Part shown: in pieces, positions 32,955 to 43,248 of the stretch
Layout of the letters: the number at the start of each line of letters is the position of its first letter
Numbering within the stretch: the stretch's first letter is position 1
Source of the DNA: Pinisolibacter aquiterrae
GTDB lineage: Bacteria > Pseudomonadota > Alphaproteobacteria > Rhizobiales > Ancalomicrobiaceae
Length of the DNA stretch: 64,000 nt
Direction of reading: 5' to 3'
Assembly (NCBI RefSeq): GCF_019160155.1
Contig: NZ_JAFNIH010000019.1
Location: forward strand, 62,001 to 126,000
The notes under the pieces: model-generated
Told to the model about the DNA's origin: nothing
What the model saw: the letters and a program-made list of their open reading frames with translations, nothing else
The model's database searches: none
Program-made: the position numbers and the translations under genes

Positions 32955-35033
32955 TCAGGCCGCGTGACTGGCCGCCGCCGCCCGCGCCCGCTCCAGAACC
33001 TTCTGGGCGACGTGGCCGGTGACCTCGGCGAGATTGTCGAAGACCTGGGTGTAGGAGCCCACACCCTGCGTCGCCGACCGGATCTCGACGATGAGATGAT
33101 CCATCTCCGCCTGCGGGATCAGCGCCTCGACCACGTCCCAGCCCTCCCAACCGGGCCGCGCGTCGTAGCCGAGCAACTGCCCGCGACGACCCGAGACGAT
33201 CTGGTTGATCCGCGCCGTCGCCTCGGACGGCGTGGCGATCGACACCTTGAGGATCGGTTCGAGCAACACCGAATTGAGCTGGCCCATCGCCTCGCGCATG
33301 CCGAGCTGTGCCGCCGTCTTGAAGGCCATGTCGGAGCTGTCGACGGTGTGATAGCTGCCGTCGACCAGCCGCACCTTCAGATCGACCACCGGGAAGCCGT
33401 TGAGGCCCTTGTGGAGGAACTCGCGCACCCCTTCCTCGACCGCCGGGATGTATTGGCGCGGAACCACGCCGCCGGTGATCTCGTCGACGAAGGTGAAGCC
33501 CGAGCCGCGTTCCGCCGCCGCCACCTCGAGCGCCACGTCGCCGAACTGACCGTGACCGCCCGACTGCTTCTTGTGGCGCCCACGCACCGACGCCTGTCCG
33601 TGGACCGACTCCTTGTAGGGAACCGACGTCGGCTGCGTGCGGACCTTGATGCCGTACTTGTGCTCGAGCCGCTCCAGCGCCACCCGCAGATGCATCTCGC
33701 CCTGACCCTCGACGATGGTCTCGGCGGTGTCCTGATCCTGGCGCACGACGATCGAGGGATCCTCCTCGGCGATCTTGGTGAGCGCGGCCGACAGTTTGAC
33801 GTCGTCCTTGTGCTCCAGCGCGGCGATGGCGAAGCTCATCACCGGCGCCGGCGGTACCAGCGTCACCAGGTCGGGCATGCCGGCCTTGGCGGTCGTCAGC
33901 GTCCGCCCGGTCTGGGCCGGTTCGACCTTGCCGAGCGCCACCGTCTCGCCCGCCACCGCCTCCGCCTTCTTCTGCTGATCCTTGCCGACCAGCTTGTAGA
34001 TGCCGGAGATGCGGTCCGCCGCGCCGTCGGAAGCGGTCAGCGTGACGCCGTCGACGACCTTGCCGGCGAGCACGCGGCTGATCGAGAGCTTGCCGCCGTG
34101 CGGGGTGTGCACGGTCTTCAGAACCTGGACGACGGTCTCGGCGCCGGCCGTCAGACCGAGGCGATCGCAGGTCTCCTCGAGACCCGGCGCCTCGTGACGC
34201 AGCGCCTTCATCAGGCGTCCGACGCCGTTGCCGCGCTCGGCCGAGCCGATGAACACCGGACAGATCAGACCCGACTGCAATTCCTTGGCGAGATCGCCGA
34301 AGACCTCGTCGGTCGGCGGCTGCACGTCGGTGAGGAGTTCCTCCATCAGATGATCGTCGTAATCGGCGATGCGCTCGAGCATCGCGTAACGCGCTTCGAC
34401 TTCCGCCGCCTTCTCCGCGTCGGGAATGGGCGCGATCTCCGACGGCGCGTGATCGTGCCAGACATAGGCCCGCTCCAGCGCCAGATCGATCGATCCGACC
34501 GTCGCTCCGTCCTTCATCAGCGGGATCTGGCGCAGCACCAGGGGCGCGCGCGAGGCCGGCTGCATCAGTTCGAGCACGTCACGGACGCCGCCCTCGGTCT
34601 TGTCGAGCTTGTTGAGGAAGAGAATGTGCGGAATGCCGCGGTCCTCGAGCAGGCGCAGCGAGAGCTGGAGCGCGGGGATCTTCTTCTCGTCCGCCTCCGC
34701 CACCACCACCGCGACGTCGACGCCGGCGAGCACCGCTTCCGATTCGAAGAGATATTCCACCGACCCGGGGCAATCCAGGAAGGTGTAACGGTCGCCGAGG
34801 AATTCACATTCGGCGATGTTGAGCTCCACACCCATGCGGTGATCGCGGGCTTCCTGCGAGGCGTCGCCCACCGACGTGCCCGCCGCCACGGCTCCGGCTC
34901 GGTTCACGGCCCCCGTGCGTTCGAGGATCGCCTCGAGCAACGACGTCTTGCCGCTGCCGAAAGGCCCCACGAGCGCCACGCACCGGGGCCCGCCTCGTCT
35001 GCCGCTGCTCGATCCTCCGTTGGCGTCGGTCAT
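32955..35033 (-). CDS. EF-G-like translational GTPase paralogue
   Basis: A 692-residue protein with the five-domain order of elongation factor G. The P-loop is GPFGSGKT (23-30) and NKLDK is the guanine-recognition motif. Domains II-V are recognisable (for example QGQGEMHLRVALERL-type segment EGQGEMHLRVALERL, GGVVPRQYIPAVEEGV, and GYDARPGWEGWDVVEALIPQAEM). Two features differ from canonical EF-G: the switch II motif is DCPGS (87-91) instead of DTPGH, so the catalytic histidine is replaced by Ser91, and the RGIT switch I threonine is not seen (HRMGVEL instead). The same substitutions recur in a rhizobial EF-G-like subfamily, so this is not the housekeeping FusA. ATG 35033 has GGAGAC 5 bases before it. 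Confidence 0.92.
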   Translation of the reverse strand: MTDANGGSSSGRRGGPRCVALVGPFGSGKTSLLEAILERTGAVNRAGAVAAGTSVGDASQEARDHRMGVELNIAECEFLGDRYTFLDCPGSVEYLFESEAVLAGVDVAVVVAEADEKKIPALQLSLRLLEDRGIPHILFLNKLDKTEGGVRDVLELMQPASRAPLVLRQIPLMKDGATVGSIDLALERAYVWHDHAPSEIAPIPDAEKAAEVEARYAMLERIADYDDHLMEELLTDVQPPTDEVFGDLAKELQSGLICPVFIGSAERGNGVGRLMKALRHEAPGLEETCDRLGLTAGAETVVQVLKTVHTPHGGKLSISRVLAGKVVDGVTLTASDGAADRISGIYKLVGKDQQKKAEAVAGETVALGKVEPAQTGRTLTTAKAGMPDLVTLVPPAPVMSFAIAALEHKDDVKLSAALTKIAEEDPSIVVRQDQDTAETIVEGQGEMHLRVALERLEHKYGIKVRTQPTSVPYKESVHGQASVRGRHKKQSGGHGQFGDVALEVAAAERGSGFTFVDEITGGVVPRQYIPAVEEGVREFLHKGLNGFPVVDLKVRLVDGSYHTVDSSDMAFKTAAQLGMREAMGQLNSVLLEPILKVSIATPSEATARINQIVSGRRGQLLGYDARPGWEGWDVVEALIPQAEMDHLIVEIRSATQGVGSYTQVFDNLAEVTGHVAQKVLERARAAAASHAA

Positions 35034-35437
35034 GACTGTCTCCAATTCTGTTGTGTTCTCTTTATGTTCACGGCCGTCACGCCCCCCGCGACCGCTGGAT
35101 CCGGGGGGCTCGGCGCCGGGACCGCACCGAGGAGGGCCGATCCGTCGCCGGGCCGGATCGTTGCGCCGTTTCGCCGCGCTGACAAGCGGCGCGGCCCCCT
35201 TCGCCCCGCCAATTCGATGCTGCGCCGCCGCGAGACCGACGCCGGGGAAGGCCGGCAATTCCTTGATGAGAAAGGATCTTTTCCACGCCGGCGGTGCACG
35301 CCTCGGCGTCTTTCCGATCCGGTATGCCCCTTAGCCGCGAAAGACCTGCGCACTAGGCGCGCGAAGTTCCCCCCGCGGCGGCGATTTCTGATAGGGTACG
35401 GACTTCACGGTTCGGAGGGGCTCGGCCCGCGTCTTGG
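35034..35437. other. Intergenic region between divergent EF-G-like and CNNM genes
   Basis: 404 bp containing the promoters of two divergent genes. The 60 bp next to the EF-G-like gene are AT-richer. I see no RNA gene or strong hairpin, and no box pair I would assign. Confidence 0.4.
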
Positions 35438-36757
35438 ATGTTGATCGTCGAACTCTCGGTTTTCGCGGTACTGACCCTCGTCAACGCCTTCTTCGTCGCC
35501 TCCGAAATGGCGCTGGTCTCGGTGCGCCGGGTGCGCCTCGTCACGCTGGCCGAGGATGGCGACCGTCGCGCGCAGCGCGCCCTCGATCTCGGTGAGCATC
35601 CGAGCCGCTTTCTCTCCACGGTCCAGATCGGCATCACCGTGACCGGCCTCGCCGCCGGCGCGTCCTCCGGCGCCCAGCTCTCGGCGCGCCTCGCCGGCTG
35701 GATCGCGGCCATGACGCCGAGCCTCGCCGTCGCCGCCCACGAGATCGCCTTCACGCTGGTGATGGTCGCCATGACCTTCTTCACCATCGTCTTCGGCGAA
35801 CTGGTGCCGAAGCGCATCGCCATCGCCCGGCCCGAGCCGATCGCCATCGCCGTCGCCGGCGTGGTCGACCTGTTCTCGCGGGTGACCGCCCCCTTCATCT
35901 CGCTGCTGACCGTGACCTCCGGCCGCGTTCTGCGCCTGCTGCACGTCGACGAGACGACCGGATCCGACGTCACCGAGGACGAGGTGATGCACGTCCTCGC
36001 CGAGGGTGTGCAGTCCGGCGTCCTCGATCCGGAGGAGCGCGAGATGCTGGAAGGCGTCATGCGCGTCGCCGACCGGCCGGTCCGCGCGGTGATGACGCCG
36101 CGCCCCGACCTCTATTGGATCGACCCGTCCGACCCGCCCGAGCGCATCCGCGCCGAGATCCTCGACTGCCCCTATTCCGCGATGATCGTCGCCGAGGGCT
36201 CGGTCGACGAACCGATCGGCCTTCTCTACAAGAAGGATCTGCTGCGCGACGCCGTCGAGGGCCGTCCGCTCGATCCGCGCGCCCACATCAAGGATCCGCT
36301 GGTCGTCCCCGAGACCGCCCCGGTCCTGAAACTGCTCGAGCGCTTCCGCGGCACCCCCGTCCACGCCGCCTTCGTCGTCGACGAATACGGCGGGCTCCAG
36401 GGCCTCGTCACCCTGACCGACATCGTCGAGGGCATCGCCGGCGACTTCGCCGACGTCGACGCCCCCCAGGTCTCCGGCCCGACCCGCCGCGACGACGGCT
36501 CCTGGCTGATCGACGGCGACGAATCGATCGACGAACTCGAACGCCTCGTCCAACTGCCCGACCTCGAGCACGGCGGCTATCACACCGTCGGCGGCATGAT
36601 CATGGCGGCGCTGAACCGCATTCCGACCGAGGGTGACAAGGCGGTGATCGGCGACTGGATCTTCGAGGTGGTCGACATGGACGGCCGCCGCATCGACAAG
36701 GTTCTGGCGAGCCCGCGCACCCCCGCCGAGGCGATCCCGGAGGAGGACGAGGCGTGA
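35438..36757 (+). CDS. CNNM/CorC (HlyC-type) family membrane protein
   Basis: A 439-residue inner-membrane protein. The N-terminal DUF21/CNNM domain (about 1-195) has three or four membrane segments and the motif NAFFVASEMALVSVRRVR, then FSTVQIGITVTGLAAGASSGA-like region LSTVQIGITVTGLAAG. A pair of CBS domains follows (about 210-335, with VMTPRPDLYWID and AAFVVDEYGGLQGLVTLTDIVE), then a CorC/HlyC C-terminal domain (about 350-425). Family members are involved in magnesium and cobalt efflux; older annotation as hemolysin is misleading. It starts an isolated transcription unit ending 3 bases before the convergent GT87 gene. Confidence 0.93.
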   Translation: MLIVELSVFAVLTLVNAFFVASEMALVSVRRVRLVTLAEDGDRRAQRALDLGEHPSRFLSTVQIGITVTGLAAGASSGAQLSARLAGWIAAMTPSLAVAAHEIAFTLVMVAMTFFTIVFGELVPKRIAIARPEPIAIAVAGVVDLFSRVTAPFISLLTVTSGRVLRLLHVDETTGSDVTEDEVMHVLAEGVQSGVLDPEEREMLEGVMRVADRPVRAVMTPRPDLYWIDPSDPPERIRAEILDCPYSAMIVAEGSVDEPIGLLYKKDLLRDAVEGRPLDPRAHIKDPLVVPETAPVLKLLERFRGTPVHAAFVVDEYGGLQGLVTLTDIVEGIAGDFADVDAPQVSGPTRRDDGSWLIDGDESIDELERLVQLPDLEHGGYHTVGGMIMAALNRIPTEGDKAVIGDWIFEVVDMDGRRIDKVLASPRTPAEAIPEEDEA

Positions 36758-36760
36758 GGC

Positions 36761-37963
36761 TCACGCCTCGCCCGTGACCGTTCCGCGCCCGACCCGTCGC
36801 GCCACCACTGCGAACAATGCGGCGACGACCAGCGGCGCGATCGGCACATGGAGCCCGAGCGCCAGCGGCCGCGCCAGCGCCGGCAGCACGAAGGCGGCGA
36901 GGAGCGTGATCTTCTCGTAATCCTCGAAGCCGTGCCGCAGCCCCTCGCGCGCGACGACGGCCATCGCCACTGCCAGGATCATCAGATCGTAGTCGAGCAC
37001 GAAGGGGCTCGCCGTCACCGTGGCGACGGCGGCGAGCACCACCGCGCCCTCGGCCGAACGCCCGCGCCGCGCCGCGACCCAGGTCGCGACCAGCACCAGC
37101 GCCGTGACCGCGCCCTGGACGAGCGAGGCCACCGCGCTCGACCCACCGAGCACCCGCGTCGCCGCGAAGGCGCTCACCATCTTGCCCGGCTCGACGAAGC
37201 CGAGATCGAGCGTCGCCCGCGCCACTTTCGACATGGCGAGAAAGGCGACCCACGCCTCGGTGCCGAACAGCGCCCAGGCGAGCGCGCACCACAGCGCCGC
37301 GAAGGCGCCGGTGGCGAGGAAGAGCCGCCACGCGCCCGCCGCCGCCAGTGCCACCGGCAACGCGATCGCCAATTGCGGCTTGAAGACGAGAGCCCCGAGC
37401 AGCGCCCCGGCGAGGATCGGACGGCTCGTCGCGAACCGCGCCCCGCCGGCGAAGAGCGCCGTGGAGAGAAAGGCATTCTGACCATGGCCGAGGGTCACGA
37501 AGGTCGCGGGATAGGCGAGAAGGGCGATCGCCCCGATCCCCTCGCCGATCGCCCCGCGCGCCAGCGCCGCGAGCCCCCGCCACGCCGCGACCCAGGTCAC
37601 GGCGAGCCACGCCGCGAGCGCCGCGAGATAGGGCAGGAGCCCGAGCGGCCACACGATCATCAGGAACACCGGCGGGTAGAAGAAGGCGGTGAACCCCTCG
37701 CGCGGACCGAAGGTCGCGTCCTGCTCCGCCTGGAGCCGCGCCCCGTCCCAGACCGCCGCCGCCCCGTCGGCGATCGCCACCCGCGCCGCCGTCCAGAACG
37801 AGAGGAAGTCGGTGCCGAGCGGCCGCCCGAGCGGATCGACCCCGCCACGCGAGACGACGATGCCGGCGAGGACGACGAGACCCGTCATCGCCGCCGCGAT
37901 CACCAGCCATGCCCGCACCCGCGCGCGGTCGAGAAAGTCCGCCCGTCTGAGGATCTCTATCAC
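36761..37963 (-). CDS. GT87 (DUF2029) family polyprenyl-phosphate glycosyltransferase
   Basis: A 400-residue inner-membrane protein with about ten hydrophobic segments and the GT87/DUF2029 landmarks: GTDFLSFWTAARVAIADG near the N-terminus (acidic residue in the first outer loop), FFYPPVFLMIVWPLGLLPY, and FKPQLAIALPVALA. Enzymes of this type use a polyprenyl-phosphate sugar, for example mannosyl or arabinosyl donors, on the periplasmic side. The acceptor is unknown. It lies downstream of the aspartate aminotransferase gene in the same direction but behind a strong terminator, so it is probably transcribed separately. Confidence 0.85.
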   Translation of the reverse strand: MIEILRRADFLDRARVRAWLVIAAAMTGLVVLAGIVVSRGGVDPLGRPLGTDFLSFWTAARVAIADGAAAVWDGARLQAEQDATFGPREGFTAFFYPPVFLMIVWPLGLLPYLAALAAWLAVTWVAAWRGLAALARGAIGEGIGAIALLAYPATFVTLGHGQNAFLSTALFAGGARFATSRPILAGALLGALVFKPQLAIALPVALAAAGAWRLFLATGAFAALWCALAWALFGTEAWVAFLAMSKVARATLDLGFVEPGKMVSAFAATRVLGGSSAVASLVQGAVTALVLVATWVAARRGRSAEGAVVLAAVATVTASPFVLDYDLMILAVAMAVVAREGLRHGFEDYEKITLLAAFVLPALARPLALGLHVPIAPLVVAALFAVVARRVGRGTVTGEA

Positions 37964-38017
37964 GCCCGTCCCCGTCTCCGATCGCCGTCGGCGACAGTCT
38001 CGCCGACGAGGCCTCGA

Positions 38018-38053
38018 GAAAACGAAAACGGCCGGCCCCTTTCGGAACCGGCC
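38018..38053 (-). terminator. Rho-independent terminator of the aspartate aminotransferase gene
   Basis: On the minus strand a GC stem (GGCCGG pairing with CCGGCC, 12-base interior) is followed by GTTTTCGTTTTC. It lies 22 bases after the stop codon at 38076. Confidence 0.88.
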
Positions 38054-38075
38054 GCCGTCGAGAAGGCGGGATTAC

Positions 38076-39684
<1,609 letters not shown>

Positions 39685-39798
39685 ATCCTCGATTGTAGGA
39701 AATCGGCCGTCGGCGACGCCCCCGGAATTCGAACGCCGACATCGCGACGGCCGTATGACCGATCCCCCGCCCGCTCCCTCGCGCGCAGGTCTCTTCGA

Positions 39799-40521
39799 TC
39801 AACCCGTCCGGTCCGCGAAGATGAGATTGACCGGCGTCGCCGCGATCAGATCGTAGCCCTTGGTCGCCATGAATTCGAAGATCTGGCGACCGTTGCCGGC
39901 GATGTGATGGTTGGACGGCTCCGCCTGGACGAACCACGGCCGGTACTTCGAGAAATCGAGATCCTTGAGGATCCTGAGATCGAGCCCCTCGACGTCGATC
40001 GAGACATAGACGGGCGGAGCATCGGGAAAATGCTCGGCGAGAATGCCGTCGATGCGCAGGGCCGGCACTTCCACGAGCGCCTTCTCCCCGACGCTGCCGC
40101 CGGCCCATTCCTTCACGAAGCGCCGATCGAGCGAGCTCAATTCACTCTGGTTCGATTTCGACAGCATCACCGTCTTGCGATCCTCGTCCTGGACCGCGCC
40201 GAAGACCACCGTGTCCTTGGGCCGCCCCTTGCGCAGATCCGCCAAGAGATCCTCGTTCGCCTCGACGATGACGCCGGTCATGCCCAACGTCTTCCCCAAC
40301 AGATAGGTCGCCGAGGTGGCGAAGGGGTGATTGCCGCCGACCTCGAGATATTTCCGGGTCTTGAGCTCGACGCCGCGTGACGCCGCACGCGCCTCGAGCA
40401 GGGCACGAACGATCAGATCTTCACCGCACTGGCCGTAGAATTCGTAGGACCGACAAGGAATGTCGGGGAAGCGAACCCCTTCGCGAATACACTGGGCATA
40501 GACCCAATCGTTCAACAACAT
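39799..40521 (-). CDS. FkbM family methyltransferase
   Basis: A 240-residue protein of the FkbM type. The SAM-binding core begins at YLEVGGNHPFATSATYLL (about 58-75) with VIVEANEDLLADLRKGRP following, and the family-typical VYVSIDVEGLDLRILKDLDF lies at about 171-190. FkbM proteins transfer methyl groups to oxygen of polyketides or sugars; in proteobacteria they usually modify surface polysaccharide. The substrate is not indicated by neighbours. The ATG at 40521 is the first in the frame. Confidence 0.88.
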   Translation of the reverse strand: MLLNDWVYAQCIREGVRFPDIPCRSYEFYGQCGEDLIVRALLEARAASRGVELKTRKYLEVGGNHPFATSATYLLGKTLGMTGVIVEANEDLLADLRKGRPKDTVVFGAVQDEDRKTVMLSKSNQSELSSLDRRFVKEWAGGSVGEKALVEVPALRIDGILAEHFPDAPPVYVSIDVEGLDLRILKDLDFSKYRPWFVQAEPSNHHIAGNGRQIFEFMATKGYDLIAATPVNLIFADRTG

Positions 40522-40620
40522 GTCGATTCCATCCTCAGGTTCTGCACCCGAATCGCCTCGATCCGCGCTTCCTTCGCCAGTTTCGGCCCGAATACGTCGC
40601 GGGCCTAGCCCTCGCGTGCC

Positions 40621-40980
40621 TCACCATTTCTGAAAAACGAGCCCCGCCCCGAGCGCGATGAAGCCGAAGCCGAGCAGGTGGTTCCACCCCAACGGCTCCT
40701 TCAACCACAGGGCCGAGAACACCGCGAAGATCACCAGTGTCACCACCTCCTGGATCGTCTTCAACTCGATCGCGGAATAGAAGGCGTGGCCCCAGCGATT
40801 GGCCGGCACGGCGATGCAATATTCGAAGAAGGCGATCCCCCAGGAGACCACCACCACCAGCCACAGCGGGCGGTTGGGATAGGCGAGGTGGCCGTACCAG
40901 GCGAAGGTCATGAACACGTTGGAGGCGACGAGCATCACGACCGGCAGCAGCAGGCCGGGAAGGGACGAGGAAACGGGCAT
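40621..40980 (-). CDS. DUF486 (DMT superfamily) small membrane protein
   Basis: A 119-residue inner-membrane protein with four membrane helices. It carries the DUF486 pattern SNVFMTFAWYGHL in helix 1, NRWGHAFYSAIELKTIQEVVTL in the middle, and EPLGWNHLLGFGFIALGA near the end. It is related to small drug/metabolite transporters; no substrate is known for the family. ATG 40980 is the only internal methionine near the start of helix 1. Confidence 0.88.
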   Translation of the reverse strand: MPVSSSLPGLLLPVVMLVASNVFMTFAWYGHLAYPNRPLWLVVVVSWGIAFFEYCIAVPANRWGHAFYSAIELKTIQEVVTLVIFAVFSALWLKEPLGWNHLLGFGFIALGAGLVFQKW

Positions 40981-41173
40981 CGAAGGCGTCCATGCGAGGG
41001 GTGACGGAAGGTGAAGGGCATCGAATCGCGCCCGGAGCGGGGAAATTCGATGAATTTCCAATGGATCGTTTTTGATCCGGCTCAAGGTCTCCCCCGTCGC
41101 GGCGGGTCACTATGCGCGGGCCGACCTCGAAAGAGCCCAACCAAGAAGAACGACGGACGGCGAGGAGACGGAG

Positions 41174-41551
41174 ATGGAGATCGCGATTGCCAAGGTCCTG
41201 GAACTGATCGAACACCTCAGGATGCTCGACGCCGAGAACGGCGACGGACGGATCGAGGGAGCGGACGACGACGTCGAATCCGGTGCCGGTCATCTCTTCG
41301 AGGATTTCGATCAGGACGGCACCGAGAGCCAAGTGCGCGGTGTCATCGACGCGCTCAACGTCGACGAGCAGGCCGATCTGGTCGCTCTGGTATGGATCGG
41401 TCGCGGCGATTTCGAGGCCGAGGAATGGCCCGTCGCCCGCCGCCGCGCCCTGGAACGCCGCCACCGCTCGACCGCCACCTATCTGATGGGTATCCCCAAC
41501 GCCGGCGACCTCCTCGAGGAGGGCCTCGCCGCCGTCGCCGTCGACGCCTGA
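41174..41551 (+). CDS. DUF3775 family small acidic protein
   Basis: A 125-residue acidic cytoplasmic protein. It opens with MEIAIAKVLELIEHLRMLD and contains LNVDEQADLVALVWIGRGDFE and TATYLMGIPNAGDLLEEGLA, matching the alphaproteobacterial DUF3775 family. No function is known. ATG 41174 is preceded by GAGGAGACGG at 41162-41171. It converges with the metallo-hydrolase gene, whose stop codon is 4 bases away. Confidence 0.82.
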   Translation: MEIAIAKVLELIEHLRMLDAENGDGRIEGADDDVESGAGHLFEDFDQDGTESQVRGVIDALNVDEQADLVALVWIGRGDFEAEEWPVARRRALERRHRSTATYLMGIPNAGDLLEEGLAAVAVDA

Positions 41552-41555
41552 TCCC

Positions 41556-42230
41556 TCAGTCGTCGACCAGGAACGGATTGGAGACCCGCTCCTGCCCGAA
41601 GGTGGAGGTGGGGCCGTGCCCCGGCAGGAAGCCGACGTCGTCGCCGAGCGGCAGCAACTTGTCGCGGATCGAGGCGATGAGGGCCGCATGATCGCCGCGC
41701 GGCAGATCCGTGCGGCCGATCGACCCGGCGAAGATCACGTCACCGACGATGGCGAACCGCGCCTCGCGCTGGAAATAGACCACGTGCCCCGGCGAATGGC
41801 CTGGGCAATGGATCACCTCGAACGGAATGCCGCCGACCGAGACGGTGTCCCCGTCGGTCAGCCAGCGATCCGGCGCCACCGAGGAAAAGCCCGAGAATCC
41901 CCATTTCGCCGCCGCCTCGCTCACCCGCGACAAGAGGAACTCGTCGTCGACGTGCGGCCCCTCGATCGGCACCACCCCGCCCTGACGCGCCTCGAGCGCC
42001 GCCTTGAGCGGCGTCGCCCCGCCGGCATGGTCGAAATGGCCGTGGGTGAGGAGAATCCGTTCGACCCGCACCCCGAGCTGGTCGAGCGCCTGGAGAATCT
42101 GGTCGACGTCGCCCCCCGGATCGGTCACCGCCGCCCGTTTGCTCGCCTCGTCGAAGACGATCGAACAGTTCTGCTGGAGCGGCGTCACCGGAAGGACGGC
42201 GAGCCGGAGACGGGAAGGCGTGTCGCTCAT
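41556..42230 (-). CDS. MBL-fold metallo-hydrolase, glyoxalase II-like
   Basis: A 224-residue zinc hydrolase. The metallo-beta-lactamase signature is LLTHGHFDHAGG, followed by the further ligands in CPGHSPGHVVY, GDVIFAGSIGRTDLPRGD and FLPGHGPTS. This short single-domain type (YcbL-like) lacks the C-terminal substrate domain of true GloB and is usually assigned thioesterase or hydroxyacylglutathione-hydrolase-like activity. ATG 42230 fits the family N-terminus; the frame is open far upstream without likeness. Confidence 0.9.
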   Translation of the reverse strand: MSDTPSRLRLAVLPVTPLQQNCSIVFDEASKRAAVTDPGGDVDQILQALDQLGVRVERILLTHGHFDHAGGATPLKAALEARQGGVVPIEGPHVDDEFLLSRVSEAAAKWGFSGFSSVAPDRWLTDGDTVSVGGIPFEVIHCPGHSPGHVVYFQREARFAIVGDVIFAGSIGRTDLPRGDHAALIASIRDKLLPLGDDVGFLPGHGPTSTFGQERVSNPFLVDD

Positions 42231-42399
42231 CGGAACTCCTCGAAAGGCTCGAGCGTCGCGCGGCATCGACGATCGAGAGGAACGCATCGAGCCGGAGGTC
42301 GGTCTGGTGCGGCGCGGCGATGCATACCATATTGATATCGACGAGGCACGACGATCGAACCGCTCCGCTTCGCGCCCCTCGACGGAGGATCCCCCCGGC

Positions 42400-42960
42400 A
42401 TGCGCCTTCCCCGCCTCGCGACCGCCGCCGTCCTCGCCGCGACCGTCGCCGGCCTCCTCTTCCACCCCGCCTTCGCCCAGGACGAACCGCCCGCTCCCGT
42501 CCCCGGCCCCTTGCGTCCCCTCGCCCCCGTCGTCTCGGATCCGCAGGGAACCCCGGCGACGCCGCCGAAGCGTCCGCTCGCCCAGCGCCGCGACCCGACG
42601 CCGCCGCAGGCCGTGCGGACCTGGAGAGGCGCCCTCGCCCCGCGGGCGAGCGGCGAACTCGCCCGCGGCCGGGTGGTCCTCGACGTCGTCACCCATCAGG
42701 TCCGCATCGACGACTTCGCCGTCACCGACTCTCCCGGCCTCGAGATCGCCCTCGTCGCCGGCGACCCGCCCAAGACCAATGCCGACGTGCTCGCCGCCAA
42801 ACGCGTCTCGCTCGGCCGACTGCGCCGGATTCGCGCCACGGTGATCCTGCGTTTCCCGGCGGAACTCGACCCGGCGGTCTACCGCACGCTGGTGGTGTGG
42901 TCGCGCCGTGACCGGGCCCCGCGAGGGCTGGCGCGCCTGACGCCGAGCAGGGCCGGTTGA
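42400..42960 (+). CDS. Secreted DM13-domain-like protein
   Basis: A 186-residue exported protein. The signal peptide (about 1-26) ends in AFAQ. A proline-rich stretch (28-70) leads to a C-terminal domain (about 85-180) with the DM13 pattern: GRVVLDVVTHQVRIDDFAVTD, then PGLEIALVAGDP, LGRLRRIRATVILRFPAEL and TLVVWSRRD. DM13 domains are proposed redox or haem-type modules and usually have a Cys in the VVIWC position; here it is Ser. So a classical redox role is doubtful. It is divergent from the metallo-hydrolase gene across 169 bp. Confidence 0.7.
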   Translation: MRLPRLATAAVLAATVAGLLFHPAFAQDEPPAPVPGPLRPLAPVVSDPQGTPATPPKRPLAQRRDPTPPQAVRTWRGALAPRASGELARGRVVLDVVTHQVRIDDFAVTDSPGLEIALVAGDPPKTNADVLAAKRVSLGRLRRIRATVILRFPAELDPAVYRTLVVWSRRDRAPRGLARLTPSRAG

Positions 42961-43248
42961 GGCCGTCGAAGGCGCTCTGTCCGGACGCGGCGCCCTTGCC
43001 CTTTTCTGCCGTTTCGTCCATAAATCGGAGCGGCGGCGGTTCGGAACTTGGGCGAGACGGTCGGCGCGACCGGTTCTTCAAGTCCTCGATGATCGGGATC
43101 TCGATCCACGACGTCGGGGATGGCGGGAAAAACAGCGCAAATCATGTCCCGACGTGTAACGTACCTGCCTGGTCTACCCCTGTGACCATCGAGTCCCGGG
43201 GGGACGTGTCGTGCAAACGGGGCGAGGCCCCGCGGGAAAGGACTTGGA

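Noticed and set aside
32748-35444. Long plus-strand open frame opposite the EF-G-like gene
   Set aside because: Composition is Arg/His/Asp-rich as in antisense shadows; the minus strand is an unmistakable GTPase.
42961-43248. RNA thermosensor in the 5' leader of the cold-shock gene
   Set aside because: The region is long enough and has some pairing potential, but I could not define a reliable structure by eye.
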